In this document: positions 45,465-53,701 of the stretch, in pieces
Position numbering within the stretch: position 1 is the first letter of the stretch
How the letters are laid out: the number at the start of each line of letters is the position of its first letter
DNA from: CAZUNO01 sp964621445 [NCBI: Candidatus Hadarchaeota archaeon]
GTDB taxonomy: Archaea > CAYQAE01 > CAYVLA01
DNA: 64,000 bases
Direction of reading: 5' to 3'
Assembly (NCBI GenBank): GCA_964621445.1
Contig: CAZUNO010000013.1
Span: forward strand, 16,257-80,256
Made by a program: the position numbers and the translations under genes
Notes under the pieces: generated by a model
Seen by the model: only the letters and a program-made list of their open reading frames with translations
The model's database searches: none
What the model was told of the DNA's origin: nothing

Positions 45465-46544
45465 ATGACCATGACACCACGAGAAAGGTTCCTTAAGGTA
45501 TTCCATTTTGAGGAAGTCGATCGCGTACCTGACTGTGAATTCGGGTACTGGGTAGATACCCTGGACCGATGGCACGGGGAAGGGCTGCCAATGTGGGTTA
45601 CGGATAACCATCTCGCCAATCTCTACTTCGGTTTCGAGCAGAGGCGCAATGTCCCCATTCATATTCCATTCCGAGAATTCCAGAGAGAAATACTTGAGGA
45701 AAACGACAGGTATGAGGTAGTTCGTGACCAGAAGGGAGTCGTCCAAAAAAGATGGAAGAAGGGCGTATCCAACTCCATACCCAGCTTCCTCGAATTTCCG
45801 GTTAAGGACAGGGAGAGCTGGGAATCCTATAGGGATCGATTTGACCTGGATGGAATTAGAAAACCGGAAAACTGGGAGGAATTGAAGGACGAGTGGGAGA
45901 ACCGTGACTATCCTCTGGGAGTGGGCGGTGGAGGATTCTTTGGCTGGATACGGGGCATGATGGGCGTTAAAACAGCGGTACGTACATTCTACTCTGACCC
46001 TGATCTGGTAAAGGATATATTCGACTTCAGGGCCAAGATGATGCGCAGGTCGGTTAAAGAAGCCGTATCAGAAGTTGATATTGATTTTTCCTCCTGGTGG
46101 GAGGATATGTGTTATAACAGCGGCCCTCTCATCTCCCCCAAACTATTCAAGGAGTTCATGGTGCCCCAATACAAGAAAATCACCCGCGTGCTTTACGATC
46201 ACGGGGTAGATATCAATTATCTCGATTGTGATGGCGATATAACTGCCCTGGTTCCTCTCTGGATTGAAGCCGGGATAAACTGTATGTTTCCCCTGGAAAT
46301 TCGTGGAGGGACCGATCCTGAGGGTCTACGTGAGGAATACGGAAGAAATGTCCTCCTCATGGGAGGAGTTGACAAGGTGGCACTGGCAAAGGGTAGAGAG
46401 GCTATTGATGCCGAGATCGAAAGGGTTAAGCCTCTGGTGGAGGACGGGGGATACGTTCCCCATGTCGACCATAGGGTTCCTGCAGATGTAGGTTACGAGG
46501 ATTACATCTACTATGTCAAGCGTAAAAGGGAACACTTGCTTTAA
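45465..46544 (+). CDS. Uroporphyrinogen decarboxylase-family protein
   Basis: This 359-residue URO-D/MtaA-like TIM barrel has an N-terminal TPRERFLKVFHFEEVDRVP, the central EDMCYNSGPLISPKLFKEF, and DHRVPADVGYEDY at the C-terminus. Such proteins are often methyltransferases or unknown enzymes in sugar and methoxyl loci rather than haem enzymes. No HxC zinc motif of MtaA is visible. A paralog lies at 56252-57340 and shares the same segments. It follows the sulfatase-fold gene by 82 bases. The function is not assigned. Confidence 0.78.
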   Translation: MTMTPRERFLKVFHFEEVDRVPDCEFGYWVDTLDRWHGEGLPMWVTDNHLANLYFGFEQRRNVPIHIPFREFQREILEENDRYEVVRDQKGVVQKRWKKGVSNSIPSFLEFPVKDRESWESYRDRFDLDGIRKPENWEELKDEWENRDYPLGVGGGGFFGWIRGMMGVKTAVRTFYSDPDLVKDIFDFRAKMMRRSVKEAVSEVDIDFSSWWEDMCYNSGPLISPKLFKEFMVPQYKKITRVLYDHGVDINYLDCDGDITALVPLWIEAGINCMFPLEIRGGTDPEGLREEYGRNVLLMGGVDKVALAKGREAIDAEIERVKPLVEDGGYVPHVDHRVPADVGYEDYIYYVKRKREHLL

Positions 46545-46561
46545 TTTCTGGGGAAAACCCC

Positions 46562-46930
46562 TTAGGGAGAATCAACCTCAACGGCCACCTCATTTTTCCT
46601 TAAAAACCACGGCACGTAAGGGGCGTTGTAAAGCATGGAGAATATGCCTTTGGCACCGAGCTTCATGGTTGGTACGAAGTAATGCAATTCGCTAGCGGTC
46701 ATGGGAACCTTATCATTTCGCCTATTGCCTCCATTTATGAACCTGAAGAGGATATTAAAGGCATCGTCCTTCTGACCTTCCACCTTAGCAATTATTAGAG
46801 GCGGATATCTTCTTATCTCAATGTCCCCGAGTTCCCGGATTTTAGAGTAATTTGCCTGCTCTACCACGTTACTGGGCCCAGGATTTTTGAATATATAGTT
46901 ACCCAAAATCTTGGTAAAGAAACGATCCAT
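46562..46930 (-). CDS. Short SOUL-type haem-binding domain protein
   Basis: About 122 residues from ATG 46930. YSKIRELGDIEIRRYPPLII and FRFINGGNRRNDKVPMTA match the N-terminal half of SOUL/HBP proteins. The usual C-terminal half (about 60-80 more residues) is absent, and the sequence after MTA does not follow the family. It may be a shortened form or a decayed gene. The frame also runs up to 46963, but ATG 46930 fits the homologous start better. Confidence 0.55.
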   Translation of the reverse strand: MDRFFTKILGNYIFKNPGPSNVVEQANYSKIRELGDIEIRRYPPLIIAKVEGQKDDAFNILFRFINGGNRRNDKVPMTASELHYFVPTMKLGAKGIFSMLYNAPYVPWFLRKNEVAVEVDSP

Positions 46931-46953
46931 GTCGATGGGTAAAGGTGTAGAAC

Positions 46954-47094
46954 CTATTCCCACCGGCTATCGGGAACTAGTTTTTTGTATCTCTCGAGCA
47001 GATCGCGGTGATCCCCATTCAGAAACAGGATCACCCCCTCCTGCTTTGAGGTTTCTCCAGGCAATATCTCCTTTATGGACAGGTCACACCTCAT
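46954..47094 (-). CDS. Possible small protein upstream of the SOUL gene
   Basis: A 46-codon frame starts at ATG 47094 and ends at TAG 46956-46954, 23 bases before the SOUL ATG on the same strand. The product contains EGVILFLNGDHRDLLERY, a plausible soluble fold, but no family is recognised and no ribosome binding site is clear. The frame stays open upstream without another good start. Confidence 0.35.
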   Translation of the reverse strand: MRCDLSIKEILPGETSKQEGVILFLNGDHRDLLERYKKLVPDSRWE

Positions 47095-47116
47095 TAGATA
47101 TCTTCCCGAAGAAGAT

Positions 47117-47142
47117 GGTAGGGAAAAAAAGAAAAAAGAGAG
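47117..47142 (-). terminator. T-rich terminator after the small secreted protein gene
   Basis: On the minus strand the end of the gene at 47146 is followed at once by ctctcttttttctttttttc, a long T tract typical of archaeal transcript ends. Confidence 0.5.
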
Positions 47143-47145
47143 GAT

Positions 47146-47601
47146 TCACTCATTCTCTACCGGCAGCGCCTCTTCCGAGCTTGGGTAAACCCGCCTTAGG
47201 CCGATTCGATACTTGTCCTCTCCCAGCTTCATGCCCCCAACGAAGGCCTTCCTCTTGTGAAGGTATCTTCCCCGCAGGGCACCGGTCCGCTCTCCATCCT
47301 TGTACAGAACGCCATGCCATACGCCGTTCTTATCTCTGCGGGCGACCAGGTCGTGTGTATCTCCATCAAAAGATAACTTGCCCTTGGCCCTACCCGCCGC
47401 TACGAATGCCCTGACCTTGACCTTTGGAAGACATTCAACGGCTTCGGTGGTTGGCTCCGCCCCGCAGGGCTCGGCGCGACCCAGGAAGAAGACCCACCTC
47501 CCCTTGATCTTCTCCGAGGTTTTTTCAATTTCTTCTTTCGGCTCGTTGACCTCGACGGCGAATGCCAGCGTTCCACACAGGGCGACCAACATGACCGTCA
47601 A
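47146..47601 (-). CDS. Small secreted protein of unknown function; start codon unclear
   Basis: The longest frame with a normal start (TTG 47601) gives 151 residues: a truncated hydrophobic signal, then a basic beta-rich domain (GKLSFDGDTHDLVARRD; GALRGRYLHKRKAFVGG). Seven codons upstream, right after a perfect GAGGTGAT at a 4-base spacing, the frame begins ACG-AAG-AAG-AAA, which would give an ideal signal peptide KKKITALTVMLVALCG. Either ACG is used as a start or an ATG has mutated. The base composition is more GC-rich than its neighbours. The family is unknown. Confidence 0.55.
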   Translation of the reverse strand: MTVMLVALCGTLAFAVEVNEPKEEIEKTSEKIKGRWVFFLGRAEPCGAEPTTEAVECLPKVKVRAFVAAGRAKGKLSFDGDTHDLVARRDKNGVWHGVLYKDGERTGALRGRYLHKRKAFVGGMKLGEDKYRIGLRRVYPSSEEALPVENE

Positions 47602-47641
47602 GGCGGTAATTTTCTTCTTCGTCTAAATCACCTCGCCGTTG

Positions 47642-47907
47642 AGAGAGCCCGGAACGCTACTTCTGTGTTGGGCGGAATCGGACGGAACGCCTCGGGACCA
47701 AAACCGGATGATAACATTCCCTCCGCTCAAAATATATTGACGATGCCTCTAATGCCCTGATTGAGCCAACGCCATGGCCTCCTTCGCACATATCATATCT
47801 CCCAGGAACCGTCGAAATGCCCCATATGAGCTAGATTGTAAAGATTTTCAGTCAATCGTCGTTACTGAATCGAAAACTACATAAAGTAAGTTGTCATTCC
47901 TATTTAT
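47642..47907. other. Intergenic region, no gene seen
   Basis: No convincing frame, repeat or RNA fold was noticed. The only signal is a TATA-like ctacataaag near 47877-47886, placed to start transcription just before the MscS gene. Confidence 0.5.
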
Positions 47908-48873
47908 ATGGAAGAGGGGAGTCGGCACCTAGGAAAGCTCATTCTTTGGGAGATCGTACTTCTTTTTCTACTTGTGGTGCTCGTTACCTATGCCCCCAAA
48001 CTGGTTGAAATTGAGTCCTTGAACCTGGACGAGATAGTCTCTGACATTCTCCCACCGGCACTTACGGTAATTTTCGTGTTGATGGTCACCAAGCTGTTTC
48101 TCTATGTCTTGCAGCCCGTTTTTAACCGGGCATTGCCACGGTACCTATCCTCCTCCTATGATGTAGAACACACCTGGCAGTTCGTCAGGTATATGGTGTG
48201 GATAGTCGCATTCATCCTCCTTTCCTTCCTGTTGCTGGGCAACATAGTCACCCTTACCGTTTTCCTGGGGTTGGTTGCCGCAGTTTTCATAATTCTATCA
48301 CATGAGGCGATAGCCAATTTCGCGGGATGGCTTCAAATCATATTCAGGAGTCCGATTCGCAGAGGCGAGCTCATCGAGATCGACGGGATAAAGGGAAGAA
48401 TATCTGAGGTAACTACAATGAATGTGGTGCTTGAGGAGATAAGCGATATGGCAGGTGAAATGAATAGAACCGGAAGAAAGGTTACCGTGCCCAACCGTTA
48501 TCTCTTTACTAAGCCAGTATTTTCCATTCGTTCGGAGAACGCGTTGATCTGGGACCAGATCAAGGTCATGCTGGCCTCCAAGGCAGATAACCAGTTGGCA
48601 GAGGAGATCGTCAGCCAGGTAGCGAAGAGTGCAGTTGGTCCGGTGATGAGAAAACACCGGCAGGCCATGATCCAGGAGCTGCCCGCAGGAGCAAAGGTCC
48701 CCTCCATACCCACCACTTCCACCTCCCTCGAGCCGGAGGGAGTTCAAATCACGCTAAGATACTTCTGCCCCGCATCGGAGAGACTCGAGATACGTTCCAC
48801 TATCTCACAGGCCATCCTTCGAGAATTCAAGGATGAGGGAATCGAGATAGTATCCAAATCGAGATCTGAGTAG
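47908..48873 (+). CDS. MscS-family mechanosensitive channel
   Basis: This 321-residue protein has three N-terminal transmembrane helices. The pore-lining helix and beta domain of MscS follow (LGLVAAVFIILSHEAIANFAG; SPIRRGELIEIDGIKGRI; TGRKVTVPNRYLFTKPVF), with a C-terminal alpha/beta cap. It would open on membrane tension to release solutes after hypo-osmotic shock. It precedes trkA and trkH with 12- and 7-base gaps, so osmotic release and potassium uptake share one unit. Confidence 0.88.
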   Translation: MEEGSRHLGKLILWEIVLLFLLVVLVTYAPKLVEIESLNLDEIVSDILPPALTVIFVLMVTKLFLYVLQPVFNRALPRYLSSSYDVEHTWQFVRYMVWIVAFILLSFLLLGNIVTLTVFLGLVAAVFIILSHEAIANFAGWLQIIFRSPIRRGELIEIDGIKGRISEVTTMNVVLEEISDMAGEMNRTGRKVTVPNRYLFTKPVFSIRSENALIWDQIKVMLASKADNQLAEEIVSQVAKSAVGPVMRKHRQAMIQELPAGAKVPSIPTTSTSLEPEGVQITLRYFCPASERLEIRSTISQAILREFKDEGIEIVSKSRSE

Positions 48874-48885
48874 GAGCTGAAATGA

Positions 48886-50226
48886 TTGTACGTTGTCATC
48901 GGGGGAGCGGGCGATGCGGGAATTCAGCTAGGGAGATTGTTGAGGAGCGGTGGTCATGAGGTGGCATTTGTCGAGAGGGATCACAGTTCCGCTGAAGAAG
49001 CCAAGGATATTGACGCCCTGGTTGTAGAGGGCGACGTGTGCGATCCATCCAAACTTATTGATGCCGGCATCAGGAGCTGCGATTACTACGTGGGGCTGGT
49101 CACCGAGGACAGCGGTAACCTGGCCAGCTGTTCTCTGGCAAATTATTTCGGTTGCCAGACCATTGCCAGGATAAGGTCCTCATCACTCCTGCGTCAACCT
49201 TACTCTCGAAGATACGCCAGGATGGGGGTTGACGTGGCCCTTTGCCCGGCTCTAATCGCCGCTTCCCAGGTATCACACGTGCTGGCATTTCCATCCCAAC
49301 TAAGGGATATACAGAAGAAAGGGATAAATGCCCATCATGGGGTGGTCGAATCCACCTCTAACTGCTGCTCGACTCCCATATCGGACATTGAATTGCCCGG
49401 TAACTCGAGAATCGTGTCCGTATTCAGGGGGGTTGAACATATAATTCCCTCAAGCTCCCTGGTCCTGCGCCCGGAGGACGAGCTCTGTGTTTTTGTCGAC
49501 CGGAAGGGAGAACCCGAGAAGATAGGGGAGTCCCTGGGAATCAATCTGGAACCATACATGGAGTCCCAGGATGTCTTTATCGCTGGAATAACGGATACCG
49601 GAATGACCCTGGCACGGCGGCTGATGGAATCTGGAATCTCGGTCACTATCATGGCCCTTTCCGAGGAGAAATTAAGAGAGGCCGCAGATCAACTTCCCAA
49701 GGCCTCAATAATAAGAGCCGATCCCCTGGGGCATGACGTTCTAAAGAGGGAGGAGATCGAACATTTTGACGTTTTTCTAGCCATGGGCAGCAGCATGGAG
49801 AGGAACATGCTGATCTCCCTCCTGACCAAAAGGTTTGGAGTTCCCCGGGCGCTGGCCATGATTGATCGTATAGACCTCAAGGAATCCATAGAGGAGACCC
49901 TGGTGGACGACGTCATAGTTCCCGACCTGTTACTGGTAAAGACCCTGCTTACACTTCTCGAAGGTAGTGGCCCGCTGAGGAGGAGAAATCTCCAGACGGA
50001 TGAGATAATAATTACCGAAATTGAGGCTTTGTCCAAATCCCGCTGCGTTGGAAAGACCGTCGGCACCTTTACGCCCTCTACAATAGGCTTCCTCATCGCT
50101 GGGATTGTTCGAAAGGAGGATAGTATCGTGCCCGATGATGAATACATCATATCTGAAGGGGACGAGCTGATAGTTCTCTACAGGTCTAGGGAATACGACA
50201 CGGTGAAAAGATGGCTCGTGGGATGA
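48886..50226 (+). CDS. trkA: Trk potassium uptake regulatory subunit TrkA
   Basis: This 446-residue protein has two RCK repeats. Each has a Rossmann NAD-binding half (YVVIGGAGDAGIQLGRLL at the N-terminus; DVFIAGITDTGMTLARRL at about 226) and a TrkA_C half. It gates the TrkH channel in response to nucleotides. The start is TTG 48886, with GGAG 9 bases upstream; the ATG at 48882 is out of frame. TrkH follows 7 bases later. Confidence 0.92.
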   Translation: MYVVIGGAGDAGIQLGRLLRSGGHEVAFVERDHSSAEEAKDIDALVVEGDVCDPSKLIDAGIRSCDYYVGLVTEDSGNLASCSLANYFGCQTIARIRSSSLLRQPYSRRYARMGVDVALCPALIAASQVSHVLAFPSQLRDIQKKGINAHHGVVESTSNCCSTPISDIELPGNSRIVSVFRGVEHIIPSSSLVLRPEDELCVFVDRKGEPEKIGESLGINLEPYMESQDVFIAGITDTGMTLARRLMESGISVTIMALSEEKLREAADQLPKASIIRADPLGHDVLKREEIEHFDVFLAMGSSMERNMLISLLTKRFGVPRALAMIDRIDLKESIEETLVDDVIVPDLLLVKTLLTLLEGSGPLRRRNLQTDEIIITEIEALSKSRCVGKTVGTFTPSTIGFLIAGIVRKEDSIVPDDEYIISEGDELIVLYRSREYDTVKRWLVG

Positions 50227-50233
50227 TCCAGAA

Positions 50234-51715
50234 TTGAGAGCTAAGGTAGTTCTTGGAACTGTGGGCGTTATTCTCAAATTCTTCTCCCTCGCCTTTCTCC
50301 TTCCGGTTATCGCTGCTTTCTACTTTGCCGAGCAGGGCTTTGACCTTGCCTGGGGCCGTCTGCCACTATCAGCTCTGATCTTTATCCTTTGCTTTGGCAT
50401 CTCAGTAATCACTGGATTCCTGTTTCAAAGTATAGGTAGCACCGAGGACTTCACGGACAAAGAGGGCTTTGCCATCGTCTCCGGTGGATGGCTGATTGTT
50501 GCTCTATTCTCATGTCTGCCATTCATACTCACCGGGACACTGGCATCCCTGCCCGATGCCTACTTCGAGTCGATGTCCGGCCTAACCACCACTGGAGCAA
50601 CCGTCCTCCCTTATCCCCTGGAACAACACCCACAGAGCGTTCTCTTCTGGCGAGCACTGCTTCAATGGCTGGGGGGAATGGGTATCATAGTACTCAGCGT
50701 CGCCGTTTTGACCAGGCTGACCAAGGGGGGGAGAAAACTTATGGAATCGGAGGCACCTGGCCCATCTCTTCACAAGCTCAAGCCAACTATAATGCAGACG
50801 GCAAAACTGCTCTGGCTGGTGTATGTATTTTTCACCGTGGGCGAGATACTCTGTCTACTCTTCCTGGGGGTCCCTCCATACGAGTCGGTCTATCACGCTT
50901 TCACTACCATGTCAACGGGTGGATTTTCCATTCACACCGAAAGCGTGGCTCATTATTCGGGGGCCGTACACTGGGTTATCATTGGGTTCATGATCATTGC
51001 TGGCTCCAATTTCACCATCCATTATCATGCCCTTCACGGCCGTTTTTCGGAATATAGAAAGGATCCGGAGTTCAGGTTCTACCTCTTGGTGATGGTGGTG
51101 GCCATAGCTCTGGTGGCCCTTGACTTAATATCAAGTGGATATGTCGACCTGGAGGGAATAAGATTGTCCGCTTTCCAGACCATATCCATTATGACCACCA
51201 CAGGGTTCACCACCGCCAACTATGAGACCTGGTCCAACCTTTCCAGGTTTATACTTTTCATGCTCATGTTCGTGGGAGGTTGCGCGGGGTCAACCAGCGG
51301 GGCAATGAAACAGGTCCGAATTCTATTGCTGCTAAAGATGCTCAACAAGAAGCTCCGCCAATTGCTCCATCCCCACGCGGTTCTCAACGTCAGGCTGGGG
51401 AAGACCCTCAGCGATGAGGCCCTGCACACGGTGAGCATGTTCTTCTTCGCCTATTTGCTCCTGTTCGTTCTTTCAACCGCTGCCCTACTTGGACTAGGAT
51501 TGGACCTCATCACCGGGGCATCTGCCGCCGCGTCCTGTCTGGGGAACGTGGGGCCAGCGCTCGGTATGCTAGGACCCGAGTTCAGTTACGCCGCCGTGCC
51601 GGGGCTTGCAAAGGGATGGCTGGCCATTTGTATGTGGCTGGGGAGACTGGAGATATTTGCGGCCCTGATTCTTTTTGTGCCCACGGCATACAAGCGGGAA
51701 AGCTTCCTTGAATGA
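50234..51715 (+). CDS. trkH: Trk potassium transporter membrane subunit TrkH
   Basis: This 493-residue transporter has four M1-P-M2 repeats with selectivity loops at SGLTTTGATVLP, TTMSTGGFSIH, ISIMTTTGFTTANY and ASCLGNVGPALG, and the SGAMKQVRILLLLK segment. It imports potassium together with TrkA. The start is TTG 50234, 7 bases after trkA. Confidence 0.93.
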   Translation: MRAKVVLGTVGVILKFFSLAFLLPVIAAFYFAEQGFDLAWGRLPLSALIFILCFGISVITGFLFQSIGSTEDFTDKEGFAIVSGGWLIVALFSCLPFILTGTLASLPDAYFESMSGLTTTGATVLPYPLEQHPQSVLFWRALLQWLGGMGIIVLSVAVLTRLTKGGRKLMESEAPGPSLHKLKPTIMQTAKLLWLVYVFFTVGEILCLLFLGVPPYESVYHAFTTMSTGGFSIHTESVAHYSGAVHWVIIGFMIIAGSNFTIHYHALHGRFSEYRKDPEFRFYLLVMVVAIALVALDLISSGYVDLEGIRLSAFQTISIMTTTGFTTANYETWSNLSRFILFMLMFVGGCAGSTSGAMKQVRILLLLKMLNKKLRQLLHPHAVLNVRLGKTLSDEALHTVSMFFFAYLLLFVLSTAALLGLGLDLITGASAAASCLGNVGPALGMLGPEFSYAAVPGLAKGWLAICMWLGRLEIFAALILFVPTAYKRESFLE

Positions 51716-51746
51716 TTTCTAGTGCGTTGGATGGGTTCCAGGTTTG

Positions 51747-52718
51747 TCAACTCTTGGTTCCACGAAAGCTCCTGTATATCAGGCCGATGCTGAGGGCTAG
51801 GCCCGCAATCCACCCAATTGAGAGCATTATTAACCTCCTGGTTTCGGCTTTTTCCTCTTTTTCATCCCTTTCCAGCCTAAGGTCCTGAATTCTTTCCCTA
51901 TGTTGGGAAATAATTTCCGGATAGGATGAACCGTACTTGGAGTTTCTGGTTGTACCATCTACTGTCCATTCTAGGGAATCCATCAACAACATCTGGAAGT
52001 TCTCATCTCCCAGTAGCTTACCGTAATAGTTCCTCGCATCCTCCCTGGACCTCACGAAACAGCCCGTGAAGGACACGGACCTTGACCCTCCATCTGACTC
52101 GTAGGCAATTACCAGGGGTGCCCCACTTTTCCTATCCCTGTAGAGCACTGACCTATCGCCGCCCTCGTGTTCAGGTTCGATAACCTCTCGAGAGGTTGTA
52201 CCCGAATAGGTGAAGAACTGGCCGACCAGGTCCATTTCCGTTGGCAGGTCGGTGAAGCCCTCCATTGATTCATCACGAACGTACTCGTTAACGCTCATCC
52301 CTTCCTTAATGGTTGGTGAACCCGTGGAGTTTCCATAGACCGGGAAAACATCCCGGGCTAGAGTGCCTACCTTGGATTGGCTACAGCAGCCTTGAAACCC
52401 TATTGCTGCACCACCACTCTGGAAGTAGGTTGTCATGGGTTCGACCAGGGTCTTAACTTCGGTGGCCATTAGAACCGGGAGGATAACGCATTCCACATCG
52501 GGCATGGGCAGCATGCAGGAGAGCACGCTGGCATCCTCCACCACCACTACTTCATAACCGTTCTCGGAACTATTAGCAATAATATCAGATATCCCCTGCG
52601 CGAAACCCGGCATCCGGGAACTGTAGATGAGGACCAGGCCTTCACCGCTTCCCCCCATGCAGGTATCGAGGAAGACAAGAGCCAGGAGAATGACCGCAAT
52701 TCTGAGAATGGATTTCAT
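51747..52718 (-). CDS. B4: secreted GATase/ThuA-like protein with C-terminal anchor
   Basis: About 323 residues from ATG 52718, which has AGGTGAC just upstream. A lipoprotein-like signal (MKSILRIAVILLALVFLDTC) precedes GLVLIYSSRMPG, YFQSGGAAIGFQGCCSQ, DVFPVYGNST, GAPLVIAYESDG and GDENFQMLLMDSLEW. An Arg/Glu-rich helix (about 265-295) and one transmembrane helix follow. The landmarks match B1 and B2 closely. The Cys after the signal could be lipidated. It lies 4 bases after the A4 stop, in A-then-B order. Confidence 0.75.
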   Translation of the reverse strand: MKSILRIAVILLALVFLDTCMGGSGEGLVLIYSSRMPGFAQGISDIIANSSENGYEVVVVEDASVLSCMLPMPDVECVILPVLMATEVKTLVEPMTTYFQSGGAAIGFQGCCSQSKVGTLARDVFPVYGNSTGSPTIKEGMSVNEYVRDESMEGFTDLPTEMDLVGQFFTYSGTTSREVIEPEHEGGDRSVLYRDRKSGAPLVIAYESDGGSRSVSFTGCFVRSREDARNYYGKLLGDENFQMLLMDSLEWTVDGTTRNSKYGSSYPEIISQHRERIQDLRLERDEKEEKAETRRLIMLSIGWIAGLALSIGLIYRSFRGTKS

Positions 52719-52722
52719 CAAG

Positions 52723-53562
52723 TCACCTACCTATTGGTATCCCCTTTACCTGGAGAAGGGTAAGATTGCCATCGGCGTATCCCTCTACCACCTGAATTAC
52801 CAGTCTTTCGGTGGCTCCCAGGGGAATTTCGGGCAGCTCCTCCACTTCCACCTGCACCTCAAAAATAACCGATATCTTCTGGTCCTTTTCCAGATCCTCA
52901 TATCTCAGTATGCCTATGGGGGCCGACTCCAGATCGAACCCAATATACTCGCTCCTATTCCCATCTTTGGATATCAGCAGGTAATCCAGGGTCTGGGGGG
53001 CACCCAGGAAGAAACCGGTTCGTCCCTCGAAGTACCTCACCGTCCTATTTGCCTTCAAGACAAGGAACAGTGACGGCCACTCCGATAGTTCCTGAACTGA
53101 ATTGCAGAAAAGCCCCAGGAAGCGGCTGAAGTCATAAAGAACTGCATCGTATCTCGTTTCGTTGATAACCAGGCTCCTGACGATTATCTCTGGACTCCCT
53201 CCTAGGGACTCAGTTCTCTCCCTCATGACCTCTATGGTTTTGATATGCTCAGCGAAATCTACCACATCGGCGGTTGGTTCCGAGGTCAGCTCACTCCAGT
53301 CATAACCCGGCTCCTTTTCGTAAAGGGATGCAAATCTTAGCTCCATCTCGCCGAGCTTACGTCCTGAAATCACGGCGAACGAGAACGAGGTGTCGACTCC
53401 TTTCTGGGCTGACTTCTTGACGAATATCTCTGGATACTGATTCCTAAGGAGAAGAATATCCTCCGTTTCTTCGAATTCGAAAATCGTTAATACTATAAGT
53501 GTCGATAGAATGACCGCGGTGACCAGGATACTGACAAGCCTGGGATCGATACCAGCCAACAC
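52723..53562 (-). CDS. A4: signal-anchored extracytoplasmic protein of the A/B module
   Basis: This 279-residue protein has the anchor LVSILVTAVILSTLIVLTIF, then LLRNQYPEIF. The family boxes are RYFEGRTGFFLG, APIGILRYEDLEKDQKISVIF and VEGYADGN. The EKDD box is EKDQ here. It is the fourth A paralog and most like A2. Its gene precedes B4 with a 4-base gap, so the pair is tightly coupled. Confidence 0.75.
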   Translation of the reverse strand: MLAGIDPRLVSILVTAVILSTLIVLTIFEFEETEDILLLRNQYPEIFVKKSAQKGVDTSFSFAVISGRKLGEMELRFASLYEKEPGYDWSELTSEPTADVVDFAEHIKTIEVMRERTESLGGSPEIIVRSLVINETRYDAVLYDFSRFLGLFCNSVQELSEWPSLFLVLKANRTVRYFEGRTGFFLGAPQTLDYLLISKDGNRSEYIGFDLESAPIGILRYEDLEKDQKISVIFEVQVEVEELPEIPLGATERLVIQVVEGYADGNLTLLQVKGIPIGR

Positions 53563-53701
53563 CAGGACTCGATCGTTTCTTTCTCTTATATTTTGCGATT
53601 GGAATATTCTTGGAAGGGAAAACCCAAGCCCTATCCCATTATAATTTAAGATTGCTGATTAATACCATTTTTCAACTTGTGGAGAACGAGATTCCCTGGT
53701 T

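Noticed and set aside
46911-47414. 167-codon plus-strand frame across 47 kb
   Set aside because: It runs through a T-rich terminator and antisense to the secreted protein, and its product is low-complexity.
48882-48884. ATG as the trkA start
   Set aside because: It is out of frame with the Rossmann motif; TTG 48886 is in frame and has GGAG upstream.
50488-51057. 189-codon plus-strand frame inside trkH
   Set aside because: It overlaps the clear TrkH frame, has no family motif and reads like out-of-frame translation rich in His, Arg and Ser.
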